This document shows positions 14,412 to 21,775 of a DNA stretch of 26,006 nt, one piece after another; the first letter of the stretch is position 1, and each line of letters begins with the position of its first letter. A program made the translations under genes and the position numbers. This DNA comes from Clostridia bacterium (GTDB taxonomy: Bacteria; Bacillota; Clostridia; Oscillospirales; Acutalibacteraceae). The notes under the pieces are model-generated. The model was given only the letters and a program-made list of their open reading frames with translations. It had not been told where the DNA came from and did not search any database. Location of the stretch: contig CAAGMR010000011.1 of assembly GCA_900771085.1 (NCBI GenBank), positions 1-26,006 on the forward strand, written 5' to 3'.

Positions 14412-14452
14412 AGAAAAACCTCCTTTGAATACACAATTTGGGTGTAAAAAAA

Positions 14453-14482
14453 TTGTAACACAGTATCATCAAATATTATATA
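14453..14482 (+). promoter_or_regulatory. Likely promoter of the ABC-F gene
   Basis: TTGTAA (14453-14458) and TATATA (14477-14482) are 18 bases apart, about 30 bases before the ABC-F start. The region is very AT-rich, so other -10 choices exist. Confidence 0.45.
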
Positions 14483-14513
14483 TATGATTAGAAATTAACA
14501 GAGTGAGTGAATA

Positions 14514-16421
14514 ATGGTAATAAACATAAGCAACGTCAGCAAACAATATGCAGACAGGACTCTTTTTGAAAATGCAAACCTTTCCGTTGAAAAAGGGGAA
14601 GTGGTTGGACTTATCGGCGCAAATGGCGTTGGTAAAACAACACTGTTCAATATCATAACCGGCAAAGAGACTCCGGACACCGGAATGGTAATAAAGTCTC
14701 CTTTTGCAACAGTCGGTTATCTTGAACAGCATGTATGTGCCGAGTCAGACAAGACATGCTATGAGGAAACAGTCAGCATTTTTGATAATCTGTCTCTTAT
14801 AGAAGAGGAACTTAAAAATATCAGAGAAGCTCTCAACGGTCCGGAGGCAAACAACCTTGACCTCATTGAGCGCCAGGAGACTCTTCTTGAAAAGTACCAC
14901 GAGCATGATGGTCTTACCTATGTTTCACTCACACATTCCGTATTATCAGGCCTTGGCTTTACAGACGAGGAACAGAACCTTCCGGTTAAAAGTCTTTCAG
15001 GCGGACAGAAGGCAAAGATTGGTCTTGCCAAGCTTCTTTTGCAGAAGCCGGATCTGATGCTTCTTGACGAACCTACAAACCATCTCGATATTGAGTCTGT
15101 GGCATGGCTTGAAAAATTCATTCAGAGCAGTCATATCACAACAATTGTTATTTCCCATGACCGTTATTTCCTTGATAGAGTAGCGACGCAGATTGCGGAG
15201 ATTACCACAAGGAAGGTGTACGTTACAAAGGGAAATTACTCCAGACACATGCAGCTTAAGGCTGAAAGGGACCTTGCCGAAGAACGCAACTATAACAATG
15301 TCATGGCTGAGGTTAAGCGCCTTGAAGGGGTAATTGAACAGCAGAAACGCTGGAACCGTGAAAAGAACATAAAGACTGCCGAGAGCAAGCAGAAGCAGAT
15401 AGACAGACTTACCGATGGCCTTGAGGCTCCGGAGCATGAGAGATTTGATTTTTCATTCCACTTCAGCCCGGATACCTTAAGTGGAGAAGATGTTCTCGAT
15501 GTTGTGGATGCCAGAATGGATTTCCCGGGAAATACCCTTTACAGCGGAGTGTCTTTCAGCATCAAACGCGGAGAGCATATCTTTATTGTCGGTGAAAACG
15601 GAATAGGCAAAACAACCCTCATAAAGCAGATTATGAGAAGGACACGCGGAATAAAATTCGGCGTGGGAGTAACTGTCGGTTACTTTGATCAGCACCAGCT
15701 TAATCTTAATCTTGCCAATACCGCTTTTGATGAAATCCACGACGCATATCCTAAGATGACTGATACTGAGGTGCGCAAATCTCTTGCAGTTTTCGGCTTC
15801 AAGGGAGACAAGGTGTTCGATACTCTGCAGACAATGAGTGGCGGAGAGAGAGCAAAGGTTTCACTCTGTAAACTCATGCTGAGAAAATGTAATTTTCTCA
15901 TCCTTGACGAACCTACAAACCATCTGGACATTTATTCCATGGCGGCTCTCGAGGATGCTTTGAAAGCATACGAGAGCACGCTGCTTATAATATCTCATGA
16001 CAGATATTTCATAAACAGTCTTGCAGATAAGGTAGTTGAGCTCAAAAAAGACGGGGCAGATGTTTATGTCGGCAACTACGACAATTACATTGAAGCAAAG
16101 GAAAAGACAGTTTCTGAGGATATCTCTGATGCCCCTAAAAAAGAAATGGGCGCGGGCGGAAAATCTTATAACGAACAGAAGCTCCTGCGACGTGAAAGAA
16201 CTAAAATAAAAACAGCCCTGCGAAAAGCGGAAGAACTGATCGCAGAACTGGAAGAAAAGATAGAACTGAAAAACGAAGAATTGAACTCACTGGCTGACGC
16301 CTCTGATTATGAAAAGACATTTGCTCTAACCAATGAACTGGCAGAACTTGAAGAAAGGCTTGCCGGTGCAATGGAAGAGTGGGAGAATCTGGCAGAACAG
16401 TCACTGGAGTTTGAAGATTAG
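14514..16421 (+). CDS. ABC-F family ATPase (translation factor / ribosome-protection type)
   Basis: A 635-residue soluble protein with two ABC ATPase domains and no membrane segments, the ABC-F architecture (EttA, Uup, YdiF/YfmR and antibiotic-resistance relatives), acting on the ribosome. Domain 1: Walker A GANGVGKT (35-42), signature LSGGQ (161-165), Walker B plus LDEPTNHLD (184-192). The interdomain linker, about 245-305, is rich in charged residues, as in P-site tRNA-interaction motifs. Domain 2: GENGIGKT (360-367), MSGGE (441-445), LDEPTNHLD (464-472). A C-terminal coiled-coil covers about 548-630, as in Uup/YdiF types. The ribosome site (GAGTGAGTGA) is weak. It is followed after 13 bases by an alpha-galactosidase gene. 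Housekeeping rescue of stalled ribosomes is likelier than drug resistance, but sequence alone does not settle it. Confidence 0.93.
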   Translation: MVINISNVSKQYADRTLFENANLSVEKGEVVGLIGANGVGKTTLFNIITGKETPDTGMVIKSPFATVGYLEQHVCAESDKTCYEETVSIFDNLSLIEEELKNIREALNGPEANNLDLIERQETLLEKYHEHDGLTYVSLTHSVLSGLGFTDEEQNLPVKSLSGGQKAKIGLAKLLLQKPDLMLLDEPTNHLDIESVAWLEKFIQSSHITTIVISHDRYFLDRVATQIAEITTRKVYVTKGNYSRHMQLKAERDLAEERNYNNVMAEVKRLEGVIEQQKRWNREKNIKTAESKQKQIDRLTDGLEAPEHERFDFSFHFSPDTLSGEDVLDVVDARMDFPGNTLYSGVSFSIKRGEHIFIVGENGIGKTTLIKQIMRRTRGIKFGVGVTVGYFDQHQLNLNLANTAFDEIHDAYPKMTDTEVRKSLAVFGFKGDKVFDTLQTMSGGERAKVSLCKLMLRKCNFLILDEPTNHLDIYSMAALEDALKAYESTLLIISHDRYFINSLADKVVELKKDGADVYVGNYDNYIEAKEKTVSEDISDAPKKEMGAGGKSYNEQKLLRRERTKIKTALRKAEELIAELEEKIELKNEELNSLADASDYEKTFALTNELAELEERLAGAMEEWENLAEQSLEFED

Positions 16422-16434
16422 AAAGGAGTAAGAT

Positions 16435-18102
16435 ATGTACTCGTTTGAAGCAAGACTTCTCATTGACGGAGAAGCTTATTACACCACAAACTTTGACAAT
16501 GAATTCTTCAGCTTTGAAGTCTTTGAAACAGAAGATGCAATAAAAGGCACAATAACTGCAAAAAAAGATATCTTTTTCAAGGGCCTGAGCATTTCAAAAG
16601 AGTATAAGTTTGGACCAAAGACTTTGTTCTTTGCAAATGGTTATCAGTCATGGTCAACCACAGAGGAACACAGGGCATCCGATGTTACAAAGGATAAGAC
16701 AGCGCTTCTTGATTTCTTTGATTTCGGAAAATACATGGTAGGCGCAATGAGCGACTATTCCTTTACTTCTTACGGCGAAAAGGGCTGTTTCCATTCTCAT
16801 ACATTTACATATCTTCGTGAGGAGGGAAGCACAGATATTACACTTCTTGGCTCAAGAAGTGAGCGTAAGGGCTTCACAATTTTTGATGTCGACATGAATG
16901 CCGGCAGGTTTAGCATTGTAAAAGATATTGACGGACTCAAGCTTACCGAAGGCAGCATATATGACGTATTTGATATCTGCATTATAAGAGACAAATACGA
17001 CGCAGCTTTTGACAGGTATTTCTTTGACTTCTGTGGCTTCAGCAAGCCAAAGGTTGAGCGACTTGCAGGTTATACCTCCTGGTATAACTACTTCTCTAAA
17101 ATCAATGAAGACATTCTTATGCGAGATTTAAATGGTCTTGATCGCGCAAAGGATAAGACACAGATATTCCAGATTGACGATGGATATGAATCATCTGTCG
17201 GAGACTGGCTTATTCCTGATAAGAAGAAATTCCCGAATGGAATGAAACCGCTCGCAGATGCTGCTCATGAAAAGGGATATCTTGCAGGTATCTGGCTTGC
17301 ACCTCTGTGCGCTCAGCTGTTTTCAAAGACTGCAAGAAAGCATCCTGACTGGCTTGTTAAGGATATTAACACAGGCAAGAAACTCATCGGTCACTTCGGC
17401 TGGGGCGGAGCATATGCCCTTGATGTTTACAACGAGGGCGCCAGAGAATACATAAAGCACTTCTTTGATGTTATTCTCAATGACTGGGGCTTTGACATGG
17501 TAAAGCTGGACTTCCTCTTTATCTCATGCATTCAGCCAAGAGACGGCAAGACCAGAGGCGAGATAATGTGCGATTCCGTAGACCTTCTGAGAGAAGCGTG
17601 CGGTGATAAGATTATTCTTGGCTGCGGCGTTCCTCTTGGAGCATGCATGGGCATTTTCGATGCATGCCGAATCGGCCCGGATGCAAACAAGGTTTACAAA
17701 GGAAACCTTGTTAACACAATTGCATTTAATAACGAAATCCCATCATCAAGATATGCGATAGTAAATTCCATATTCCGCAGAGGCCTTGATGGCAGAGCAT
17801 TTGCCAATGACCCGGATGTTTTCTTCCTGAGAGATGACAACCTCAAATACTCACTCGAACAGAAACTTCTTCTTGCTTCTGTAAATGACATTACCGGCAG
17901 CATAATCTTTATGTCCGACAATGCAGGCGACTACGATGAAGCGACTGTTGAAACTCTAAAGTACTTCTTCTCGGAAAAGGACATTAAAGTAAAACTTGCC
18001 GAGTATGAGAGCGCAGATGACATGGTTCTTGAGTATTCAGTTAACGGAGAAGATAAAATATTAAAGTTCAACCTTAAGACCGGAAAGAGCAATATTAAAT
18101 AA
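16435..18102 (+). CDS. Glycoside hydrolase family 36-like alpha-galactosidase
   Basis: Predicted to hydrolyse alpha-galactosides such as raffinose-type sugars. The 555-residue protein has no signal peptide, so it acts in the cytoplasm on imported sugars. An N-terminal beta-rich part (about 1-205) precedes a TIM barrel starting at GYTSWYNYFSKINEDIL. Family landmarks are FQIDDGYESSVGDW (245-258), MVKLDFLF with the nucleophile Asp359, and CRIGPD with the probable acid/base Asp416 (GH36/clan GH-D pattern). It is shorter than classical 700-residue GH36 enzymes, matching a compact bacterial subgroup. AAAGGAGT lies before the ATG. It follows the ABC-F gene by 13 bases with no terminator between. No sugar transporter is adjacent, so substrate assignment is tentative. 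Confidence 0.85.
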   Translation: MYSFEARLLIDGEAYYTTNFDNEFFSFEVFETEDAIKGTITAKKDIFFKGLSISKEYKFGPKTLFFANGYQSWSTTEEHRASDVTKDKTALLDFFDFGKYMVGAMSDYSFTSYGEKGCFHSHTFTYLREEGSTDITLLGSRSERKGFTIFDVDMNAGRFSIVKDIDGLKLTEGSIYDVFDICIIRDKYDAAFDRYFFDFCGFSKPKVERLAGYTSWYNYFSKINEDILMRDLNGLDRAKDKTQIFQIDDGYESSVGDWLIPDKKKFPNGMKPLADAAHEKGYLAGIWLAPLCAQLFSKTARKHPDWLVKDINTGKKLIGHFGWGGAYALDVYNEGAREYIKHFFDVILNDWGFDMVKLDFLFISCIQPRDGKTRGEIMCDSVDLLREACGDKIILGCGVPLGACMGIFDACRIGPDANKVYKGNLVNTIAFNNEIPSSRYAIVNSIFRRGLDGRAFANDPDVFFLRDDNLKYSLEQKLLLASVNDITGSIIFMSDNAGDYDEATVETLKYFFSEKDIKVKLAEYESADDMVLEYSVNGEDKILKFNLKTGKSNIK

Positions 18103-18133
18103 TTAATATGACAAGATAAAAGTTCAAAGTTTT

Positions 18134-18193
18134 TTAACATAATTATTGTTTTTCATGGTATACTATTTTGCGTTGAGATGTACGCGAATCTCA
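18134..18193 (+). promoter_or_regulatory. Promoter-like site and small hairpin upstream of folC
   Basis: TGGTATACT at 18156-18164 is an extended -10; TTAACA at 18134-18139 is a candidate -35 with a long 19-base spacer. The predicted transcript (from about 18171) immediately forms TGAGAT (18174-18179) with ATCTCA (18188-18193), followed by TTTTTT. GCGT (18170-18173) with ACGC (18182-18185) is a competing pairing. Confidence 0.4.
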
Positions 18194-18211
18194 TTTTTTA
18201 ATCTTTTGAAA

Positions 18212-18250
18212 AGTACCCACCCGCTTTTGCGAGTGGGTGCTTTTTATTTT
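18212..18250 (+). terminator. Strong intrinsic terminator before folC
   Basis: Positions 18212-18224 pair with 18229-18241 (one mismatch, one G-T) around a TTTT loop, followed by TTTTTATTTT. It ends transcripts from the alpha-galactosidase and from the small promoter at 18134-18164. Its place 36 bases before folC also allows an attenuator role. Confidence 0.85.
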
Positions 18251-18285
18251 ATCTTCAATCTGATAAGATATTTCAGGTGATTATT

Positions 18286-19548
18286 ATGACAGTAACAGAG
18301 GCAATTAATTACATAGAAAACTATGACTGGAGTTCTACAAAGCTTGGTCTAGACAGAACGAAGGAACTGCTTAACAGAGTTGGAGATCCACAGAAGAGCC
18401 TTAAGTTTGTGCACGTTGCGGGCAGCAACGGCAAGGGCAGCACCTGTGCTGTTCTCGAATCTGTTCTCAGAACAGCGGGCTATAAGACAGGAATGTATAC
18501 ATCTCCATACATTATAGATTTCTGCGAGCGCATTCAGGTTAATAACGAAAACATTGACGGTGAAGCTCTTGCAAGGATAACAGACAGGGTCAGAGCCGAG
18601 GCCGAAGCCATGGAAGACCATCCGAGCCAGTTTGAACTGGTTACGGTAATAGGCATGCTTTACTTCAAAGAGTGCAACTGTGACATTGTTGTCCTGGAGG
18701 TTGGCATGGGCGGTGCGCTTGACAGCACCAACGCAATCGATGCACCTGAAGTGGCTGTAATTACAAACATAGGCCTCGAGCATACCGAATATCTTGGCAA
18801 CACTCTCGAGGAAATTGCCGCAACCAAGGGCGGCATTATTAAACCGGGCTGCAATGTTGTCTGCTATGACGGCGCAGAAGAGGTAACTGCAACCATTCGC
18901 AATATCTGTGATGAAAAGGGTGTTCCTTTCACGCTCTCTGATTTTGGCAGAATTACTCCTCTCAAAGGAGATATATTTGATGGGCAGGAGTTCCTGTGGG
19001 ACGGCAAACTGAAAATCAATATGCCTCTGCTTGGAAAATACCAGCTTCACAACGCGTGCGTTGCTCTTCATGTCCTGGAGGCACTCCGTGAACGCGGATA
19101 TGATATAAGCGATGACAGCATAGTCAACGGTTTTGCAAAGACCGGATGGCCTGCAAGATTTGAAGTGCTTTCAAAAGAACCTCTGTTCATCCTTGACGGT
19201 GGTCACAACCCTCAGTGTGCCGAAGCACTTGCTTCCAATTTAAGGCTTTATCTTAACGGCAGAAACCTGGCGTGCCTTATCGGAGTACTTGCAGATAAGG
19301 ATTACAACAGGATGCTTGATGAGGTGGAACCGTTTATTGATCACTATTACTGTGTTACCCCAAACAGCCCAAGAGCACTTGGTGCCAAAGAGCTTGCAGC
19401 TGTTCTGGCTGAGCGCGGTAAAACAGCCAAAGCATTTGACTCAATATCTGATGCTATGGCGGCCATAAAAGATAATGCGGAACCTGCAGTTATTGCGTTT
19501 GGCTCTTTGTATATGGCCGGTGAGATAAGAAGTCTTGCGTTGAAATAA
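18286..19548 (+). CDS. folC: Folylpolyglutamate synthase / dihydrofolate synthase
   Basis: An ATP-dependent ligase adding glutamate to dihydropteroate and/or to folates, in folate synthesis and retention. The 420-residue protein is a Mur-ligase relative. Numbered from the ATG at 18286, the P-loop is HVAGSNGKGSTC (43-54). EVGMGGALDSTNAID, TNIGLEHTEYLGNTLEEIAATKGGIIKPG and ILDGGHNPQC are further FolC hallmarks. The start at 18286 follows CAGGTG by six bases; a GTG nine bases earlier overlaps that ribosome site and is less likely. No other folate gene is nearby, and no tetrahydrofolate riboswitch is recognisable upstream. A strong hairpin terminator 36 bases before the start means the gene needs readthrough or an unrecognised promoter. 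Confidence 0.94.
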   Translation: MTVTEAINYIENYDWSSTKLGLDRTKELLNRVGDPQKSLKFVHVAGSNGKGSTCAVLESVLRTAGYKTGMYTSPYIIDFCERIQVNNENIDGEALARITDRVRAEAEAMEDHPSQFELVTVIGMLYFKECNCDIVVLEVGMGGALDSTNAIDAPEVAVITNIGLEHTEYLGNTLEEIAATKGGIIKPGCNVVCYDGAEEVTATIRNICDEKGVPFTLSDFGRITPLKGDIFDGQEFLWDGKLKINMPLLGKYQLHNACVALHVLEALRERGYDISDDSIVNGFAKTGWPARFEVLSKEPLFILDGGHNPQCAEALASNLRLYLNGRNLACLIGVLADKDYNRMLDEVEPFIDHYYCVTPNSPRALGAKELAAVLAERGKTAKAFDSISDAMAAIKDNAEPAVIAFGSLYMAGEIRSLALK

Positions 19549-19624
19549 TATGACAAAATGTTGTATATTCGTATCATTTGCACATATTTTTTGCTTGTTA
19601 TGTGTAGTTTTGCACAATATACTC

Positions 19625-19653
19625 TTGAAAATATTCCAAAAAAAACTTATATT
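19625..19653 (+). promoter_or_regulatory. Promoter of the XRE regulator gene
   Basis: TTGAAA (19625-19630), a 17-base spacer, and TATATT (19648-19653). Upstream, TTTGCACA occurs twice, at 19577-19584 and 19609-19616, 32 bases apart; this could be a binding site. Confidence 0.6.
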
Positions 19654-19687
19654 AATGAAGGAATTAGCTTAAAAAAGTCTTAACAAG

Positions 19688-19735
19688 GCATATCGGCTGA
19701 CTACCGATATTGCTTACTACAGTGGTTGCTGTGGT
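19688..19735 (+). promoter_or_regulatory. Two tandem hairpins in the XRE gene leader
   Basis: ATATCGG (19690-19696) pairs with CCGATAT (19704-19710), extended by GC pairs across a one-base bulge. ACTACAG (19716-19722) then pairs with CTGTGGT (19729-19735), one G-T. They lie directly before the AAAGGGG ribosome site. Neither is followed by a T run, so they look like a regulatory or protein-binding leader rather than terminators. Confidence 0.55.
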
Positions 19736-19752
19736 GAAAGGGGAAATGGCGC

Positions 19753-19962
19753 ATGAGACTTGGATTAAAGCTTCTCAGAGTAAAACTTAATCTTACTCAG
19801 GAAGAAATGGCAAAAAAGCTTAACGTAAATCGCGGCACATATATCGCAATAGAAAATGGCCGTCGCGATGGCAGACTTCAGTTCTGGGAGAACCTTCAGA
19901 AGTCATTCGATATTCCGGATGAGAATATGTGGGCTCTTATGAAACACGTTGAGGAAGAATGA
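19753..19962 (+). CDS. Small XRE-family helix-turn-helix regulator
   Basis: A 69-residue protein that is essentially one Cro/C1-type DNA-binding domain. LRVKLNLTQEEMAKKLNVNRGTYIAIENGRR (8-38) gives the turn and recognition helices with the usual spacing, and the rest is the fourth and fifth helices. It has no sensor domain. The ATG at 19753 is nine bases after AAAGGGG; an ATG at 19746 is in another frame and leads nowhere. It has its own promoter, an unusually structured leader of about 90 bases and its own terminator. No toxin, phage or conjugation gene is nearby, so its target is unknown; it may act on its own leader or promoter. Confidence 0.85.
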   Translation: MRLGLKLLRVKLNLTQEEMAKKLNVNRGTYIAIENGRRDGRLQFWENLQKSFDIPDENMWALMKHVEEE

Positions 19963-19964
19963 TT

Positions 19965-20000
19965 AAAAAGACCTGAAAGCATTGCTTTCAGGTCTTTTCT
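19965..20000. terminator. Bidirectional terminator, XRE gene / tRNA-Thr
   Basis: GACCTGAAAGC (19970-19980) pairs perfectly with GCTTTCAGGTC (19984-19994), flanked by AAAAA and TTTT. It ends both the XRE transcript and the minus-strand tRNA transcript, whose 3' end is at 20005. Confidence 0.92.
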
Positions 20001-20004
20001 TTTC

Positions 20005-20080
20005 TGGTGCTGGATGTGAGACTCGAACTCACGACCTACTGATTACGAATCAGTTGCGCTACCACCTGCGCCAAACCAGC
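20005..20080 (-). tRNA. tRNA-Thr, anticodon CGU
   Basis: A 76-base cloverleaf with encoded CCA (20005-20007). On the minus strand: acceptor GCTGGTT, D-stem GCGC/GCGC, anticodon stem ACTGA/TCAGT around loop TTCGTAA (anticodon CGT, reading ACG), variable loop AGGTC, T-stem GTGAG/CTCAC with TTCGAGT, acceptor ATCCAGC, discriminator A. Acceptor position 6-67 is a T-T mismatch; all other stem pairs are standard. It has its own promoter (20098-20126) and terminator. Confidence 0.96.
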
Positions 20081-20097
20081 ATCTGTTTTGCTATGTT

Positions 20098-20126
20098 ATT
20101 ATAATTGCTCATTGGTGCTTTTTCAA
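20098..20126 (-). promoter_or_regulatory. Promoter of tRNA-Thr
   Basis: On the minus strand TTGAAA (20126-20121), a 17-base spacer and TATAAT (20103-20098). Transcription would start about 10 bases before the mature 5' end at 20080. Confidence 0.8.
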
Positions 20127-20137
20127 GAGCACTTTAA

Positions 20138-20167
20138 TTGACTTTAAACCCTCTGCTATGGTAACAT
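20138..20167 (+). promoter_or_regulatory. Promoter of the lipoprotein gene at 20207
   Basis: TTGACT (20138-20143), an 18-base spacer, and TAACAT (20162-20167) preceded by TGG, an extended -10. It lies back to back with the tRNA promoter. Confidence 0.6.
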
Positions 20168-20206
20168 TTATCCTGTAAAAAATCCTATTTTGGTGGGGAG
20201 AACTCA

Positions 20207-20938
20207 ATGAAAAAGACACTAAAAACTTTAAGCATTGTACTTGCTCTTATGATGCTTGTACTCAGCTTTGCAGGATGCAATAAGTATGCCAACGTTCCTG
20301 AGGCATTCAAAGGAAAAAAGATGGCAAAATACATCGACATCATTCAGACCGGTGCGTATACATACGAGACTACACCGGAGGATGAAGCTCCTATTACTTT
20401 TGCAAAAGTAGGCAATGAAAAGAAGATGCTTACTCTCAGAGTAAACAACACTCCTATTTCATATATGTTCCTTAACGGAAAGTATTACATTCTTATGCCT
20501 AGCAAAAAAGTTTATACCGAAGCTACCGAAGCAGAGGTAAAGGCTTATAACATGGATGAACTCTTCAACAGTGTTGATCTTGATCAGTTCGTAAATGCTA
20601 CTTTCGTTGAAGAAGGCAAGACATCCTACCAGGCAGTGGAATATGATTACGAAGATTATTATACTCCACTTGTTCAGGTTAAGAACAGATTCCTTTTTGA
20701 CAAAGACGGCACTTTAAGATATCTCGAGAAACTCGACTCAGAAGGCAGAGTGGCAAGAATTACTCCAATTAATCTTTACGAGACAAACGAGACATCATTT
20801 GAAGTACTTTCAAATTATCAGTATGTTGAGCAGCCAACTACAACTACTACAACAAAGAAGTCCAAGGACAAGACAAAGGCTGATGATAAGAAAGACGATG
20901 CCAACAAGGACAATACACAGAGTACTACAGTTAAATAA
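20207..20938 (+). CDS. Hypothetical lipoprotein with Thr/Lys-rich tail
   Basis: A 243-residue predicted surface lipoprotein of unknown function. The signal peptide (1-23) ends in SFAGC with Cys24 as lipidation site. The body (about 30-205) is a single beta-rich domain with alternating strands such as KMLTLRVNNTPISYMFLNGKYYILMP and KNRFLFDKDGTLRYLEKLD, reminiscent of outer-surface beta domains (LolA/LppX-like or DUF folds), but I cannot assign a family. The tail (about 208-243) is low complexity, first TTTTTT, then alternating Lys/Asp/Thr, an unusual place for a linker since nothing folded follows it. GGGGAG precedes the start. It is a single gene followed by a hairpin terminator. Confidence 0.85.
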   Translation: MKKTLKTLSIVLALMMLVLSFAGCNKYANVPEAFKGKKMAKYIDIIQTGAYTYETTPEDEAPITFAKVGNEKKMLTLRVNNTPISYMFLNGKYYILMPSKKVYTEATEAEVKAYNMDELFNSVDLDQFVNATFVEEGKTSYQAVEYDYEDYYTPLVQVKNRFLFDKDGTLRYLEKLDSEGRVARITPINLYETNETSFEVLSNYQYVEQPTTTTTTKKSKDKTKADDKKDDANKDNTQSTTVK

Positions 20939-20947
20939 TTCAATACT

Positions 20948-20980
20948 ATGAGCACTTCGCTTTCGCGAGGTGCTCATTTT
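20948..20980 (+). terminator. Terminator after the lipoprotein gene
   Basis: ATGAGCAC (20948-20955) pairs with GTGCTCAT (20970-20977), with CGC/GCG closing a small inner stem. Only four T residues follow, so some readthrough into the SDR gene, which starts 15 bases later, is plausible. I see no separate promoter for that gene. Confidence 0.75.
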
Positions 20981-20994
20981 GAAAGAGGTTTAAT

Positions 20995-21723
20995 ATGACT
21001 GCTATAGTTACCGGCGCATCCGGAGGAATAGGACAGGCAATAGCCCTGAAACTGGCAGAAGACGGTTTCAGTGTTGCTATTTGTTATAACTCCAATGAAA
21101 AAGCCGCAATTGATCTTTCAGAAAAAATAAAAGGCCTTGGCAGAGCTGCAAAGGCTTACAAAGTGGATGTTTCAAAAGTTTCAGAGATAAATGAGTTTGT
21201 AGAACTTGCAGGCAATGAACTTGGAAGCGTTGAAGTGCTTGTGAATAATGCAGGCGTATCCGGCCAGTTACTTATTTCCGATGTCACAGAAGCCGATTAT
21301 GACGCTCTTATGGATATCAATCTTAAAGGCAGTTTCTTTATGTCAAAAGCCGTTCTACCGATGATGATTCATAACAAGAGCGGTGTAATTATAAACATTT
21401 CCAGCATGTGGGGCCAGACAGGCGGATCATGTGAGGTTGCTTACAGTGCATCCAAGGCAGGCCTCATTGGGTTCACCAAGGCTCTTGCCAAGGAGGTTGG
21501 ACCTTCGGGGATAAGAGTAAACTGTGTTGCTCCGGGTGTAATAGACACGGCAATGAATTCAATGCATTCCAAAGAGACGATGGATGCTCTTTGTGAAGAA
21601 ACACCTCTTATGCGAATCGGAACACCGGAAGATATTGCAGGTGCGGTATCTTTCCTCTGTTCAAAGGAAGCAAACTTTATTACAGGTCAGACATTGGCTG
21701 TAAATGGTGGAATTGTAATTTAA
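20995..21723 (+). CDS. SDR-family reductase, possibly EF-P 5-aminopentanone reductase (YmfI-like)
   Basis: A 242-residue classical short-chain dehydrogenase/reductase using NAD(P)H. TGASGGIG (6-13) binds the cofactor, NNAG is at 84-87, and the catalytic residues are Ser137 (ISSMWG), Tyr150 and Lys154 (YSASK). It resembles FabG, but no fatty-acid genes are adjacent. The ISSMWG...GSCEVAYSASKAG region resembles the YmfI group, which in Bacillus reduces the 5-aminopentanone on elongation factor P to 5-aminopentanol; this is from memory of the family, not a search. 3-oxoacyl-ACP reductase or another alcohol dehydrogenase activity remains possible. GAAAGAGG precedes the ATG. The gene may rely on readthrough of the weak terminator upstream. 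Confidence 0.82.
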   Translation: MTAIVTGASGGIGQAIALKLAEDGFSVAICYNSNEKAAIDLSEKIKGLGRAAKAYKVDVSKVSEINEFVELAGNELGSVEVLVNNAGVSGQLLISDVTEADYDALMDINLKGSFFMSKAVLPMMIHNKSGVIINISSMWGQTGGSCEVAYSASKAGLIGFTKALAKEVGPSGIRVNCVAPGVIDTAMNSMHSKETMDALCEETPLMRIGTPEDIAGAVSFLCSKEANFITGQTLAVNGGIVI

Positions 21724-21734
21724 AAACAGCAAAA

Positions 21735-21770
21735 AAATAAGAGCCGGTTTTAAACCGGCTCTTTTCTTTT
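21735..21770. terminator. Bidirectional terminator, SDR gene / NhaC gene
   Basis: AAGAGCCGGTTT and AAACCGGCTCTT (within 21739-21763) form a near-perfect stem, with A runs on the left and TTTTCTTTT on the right. It serves the two convergent genes. Confidence 0.92.
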
Positions 21771-21775
21771 ATATC

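Noticed and set aside
14997..15437. A 146-codon frame antisense to the ABC-F gene
   Set aside because: It mirrors the conserved ATPase motifs in reverse and has no independent support.
18103..18285. A tetrahydrofolate riboswitch upstream of folC
   Set aside because: The conserved motif segments are not recognisable; only two simple hairpins are present.
18349..19071. A 240-codon open frame antisense to folC
   Set aside because: It lies fully inside folC in reverse and reads as low-quality sequence without motifs; folC has complete family motifs.
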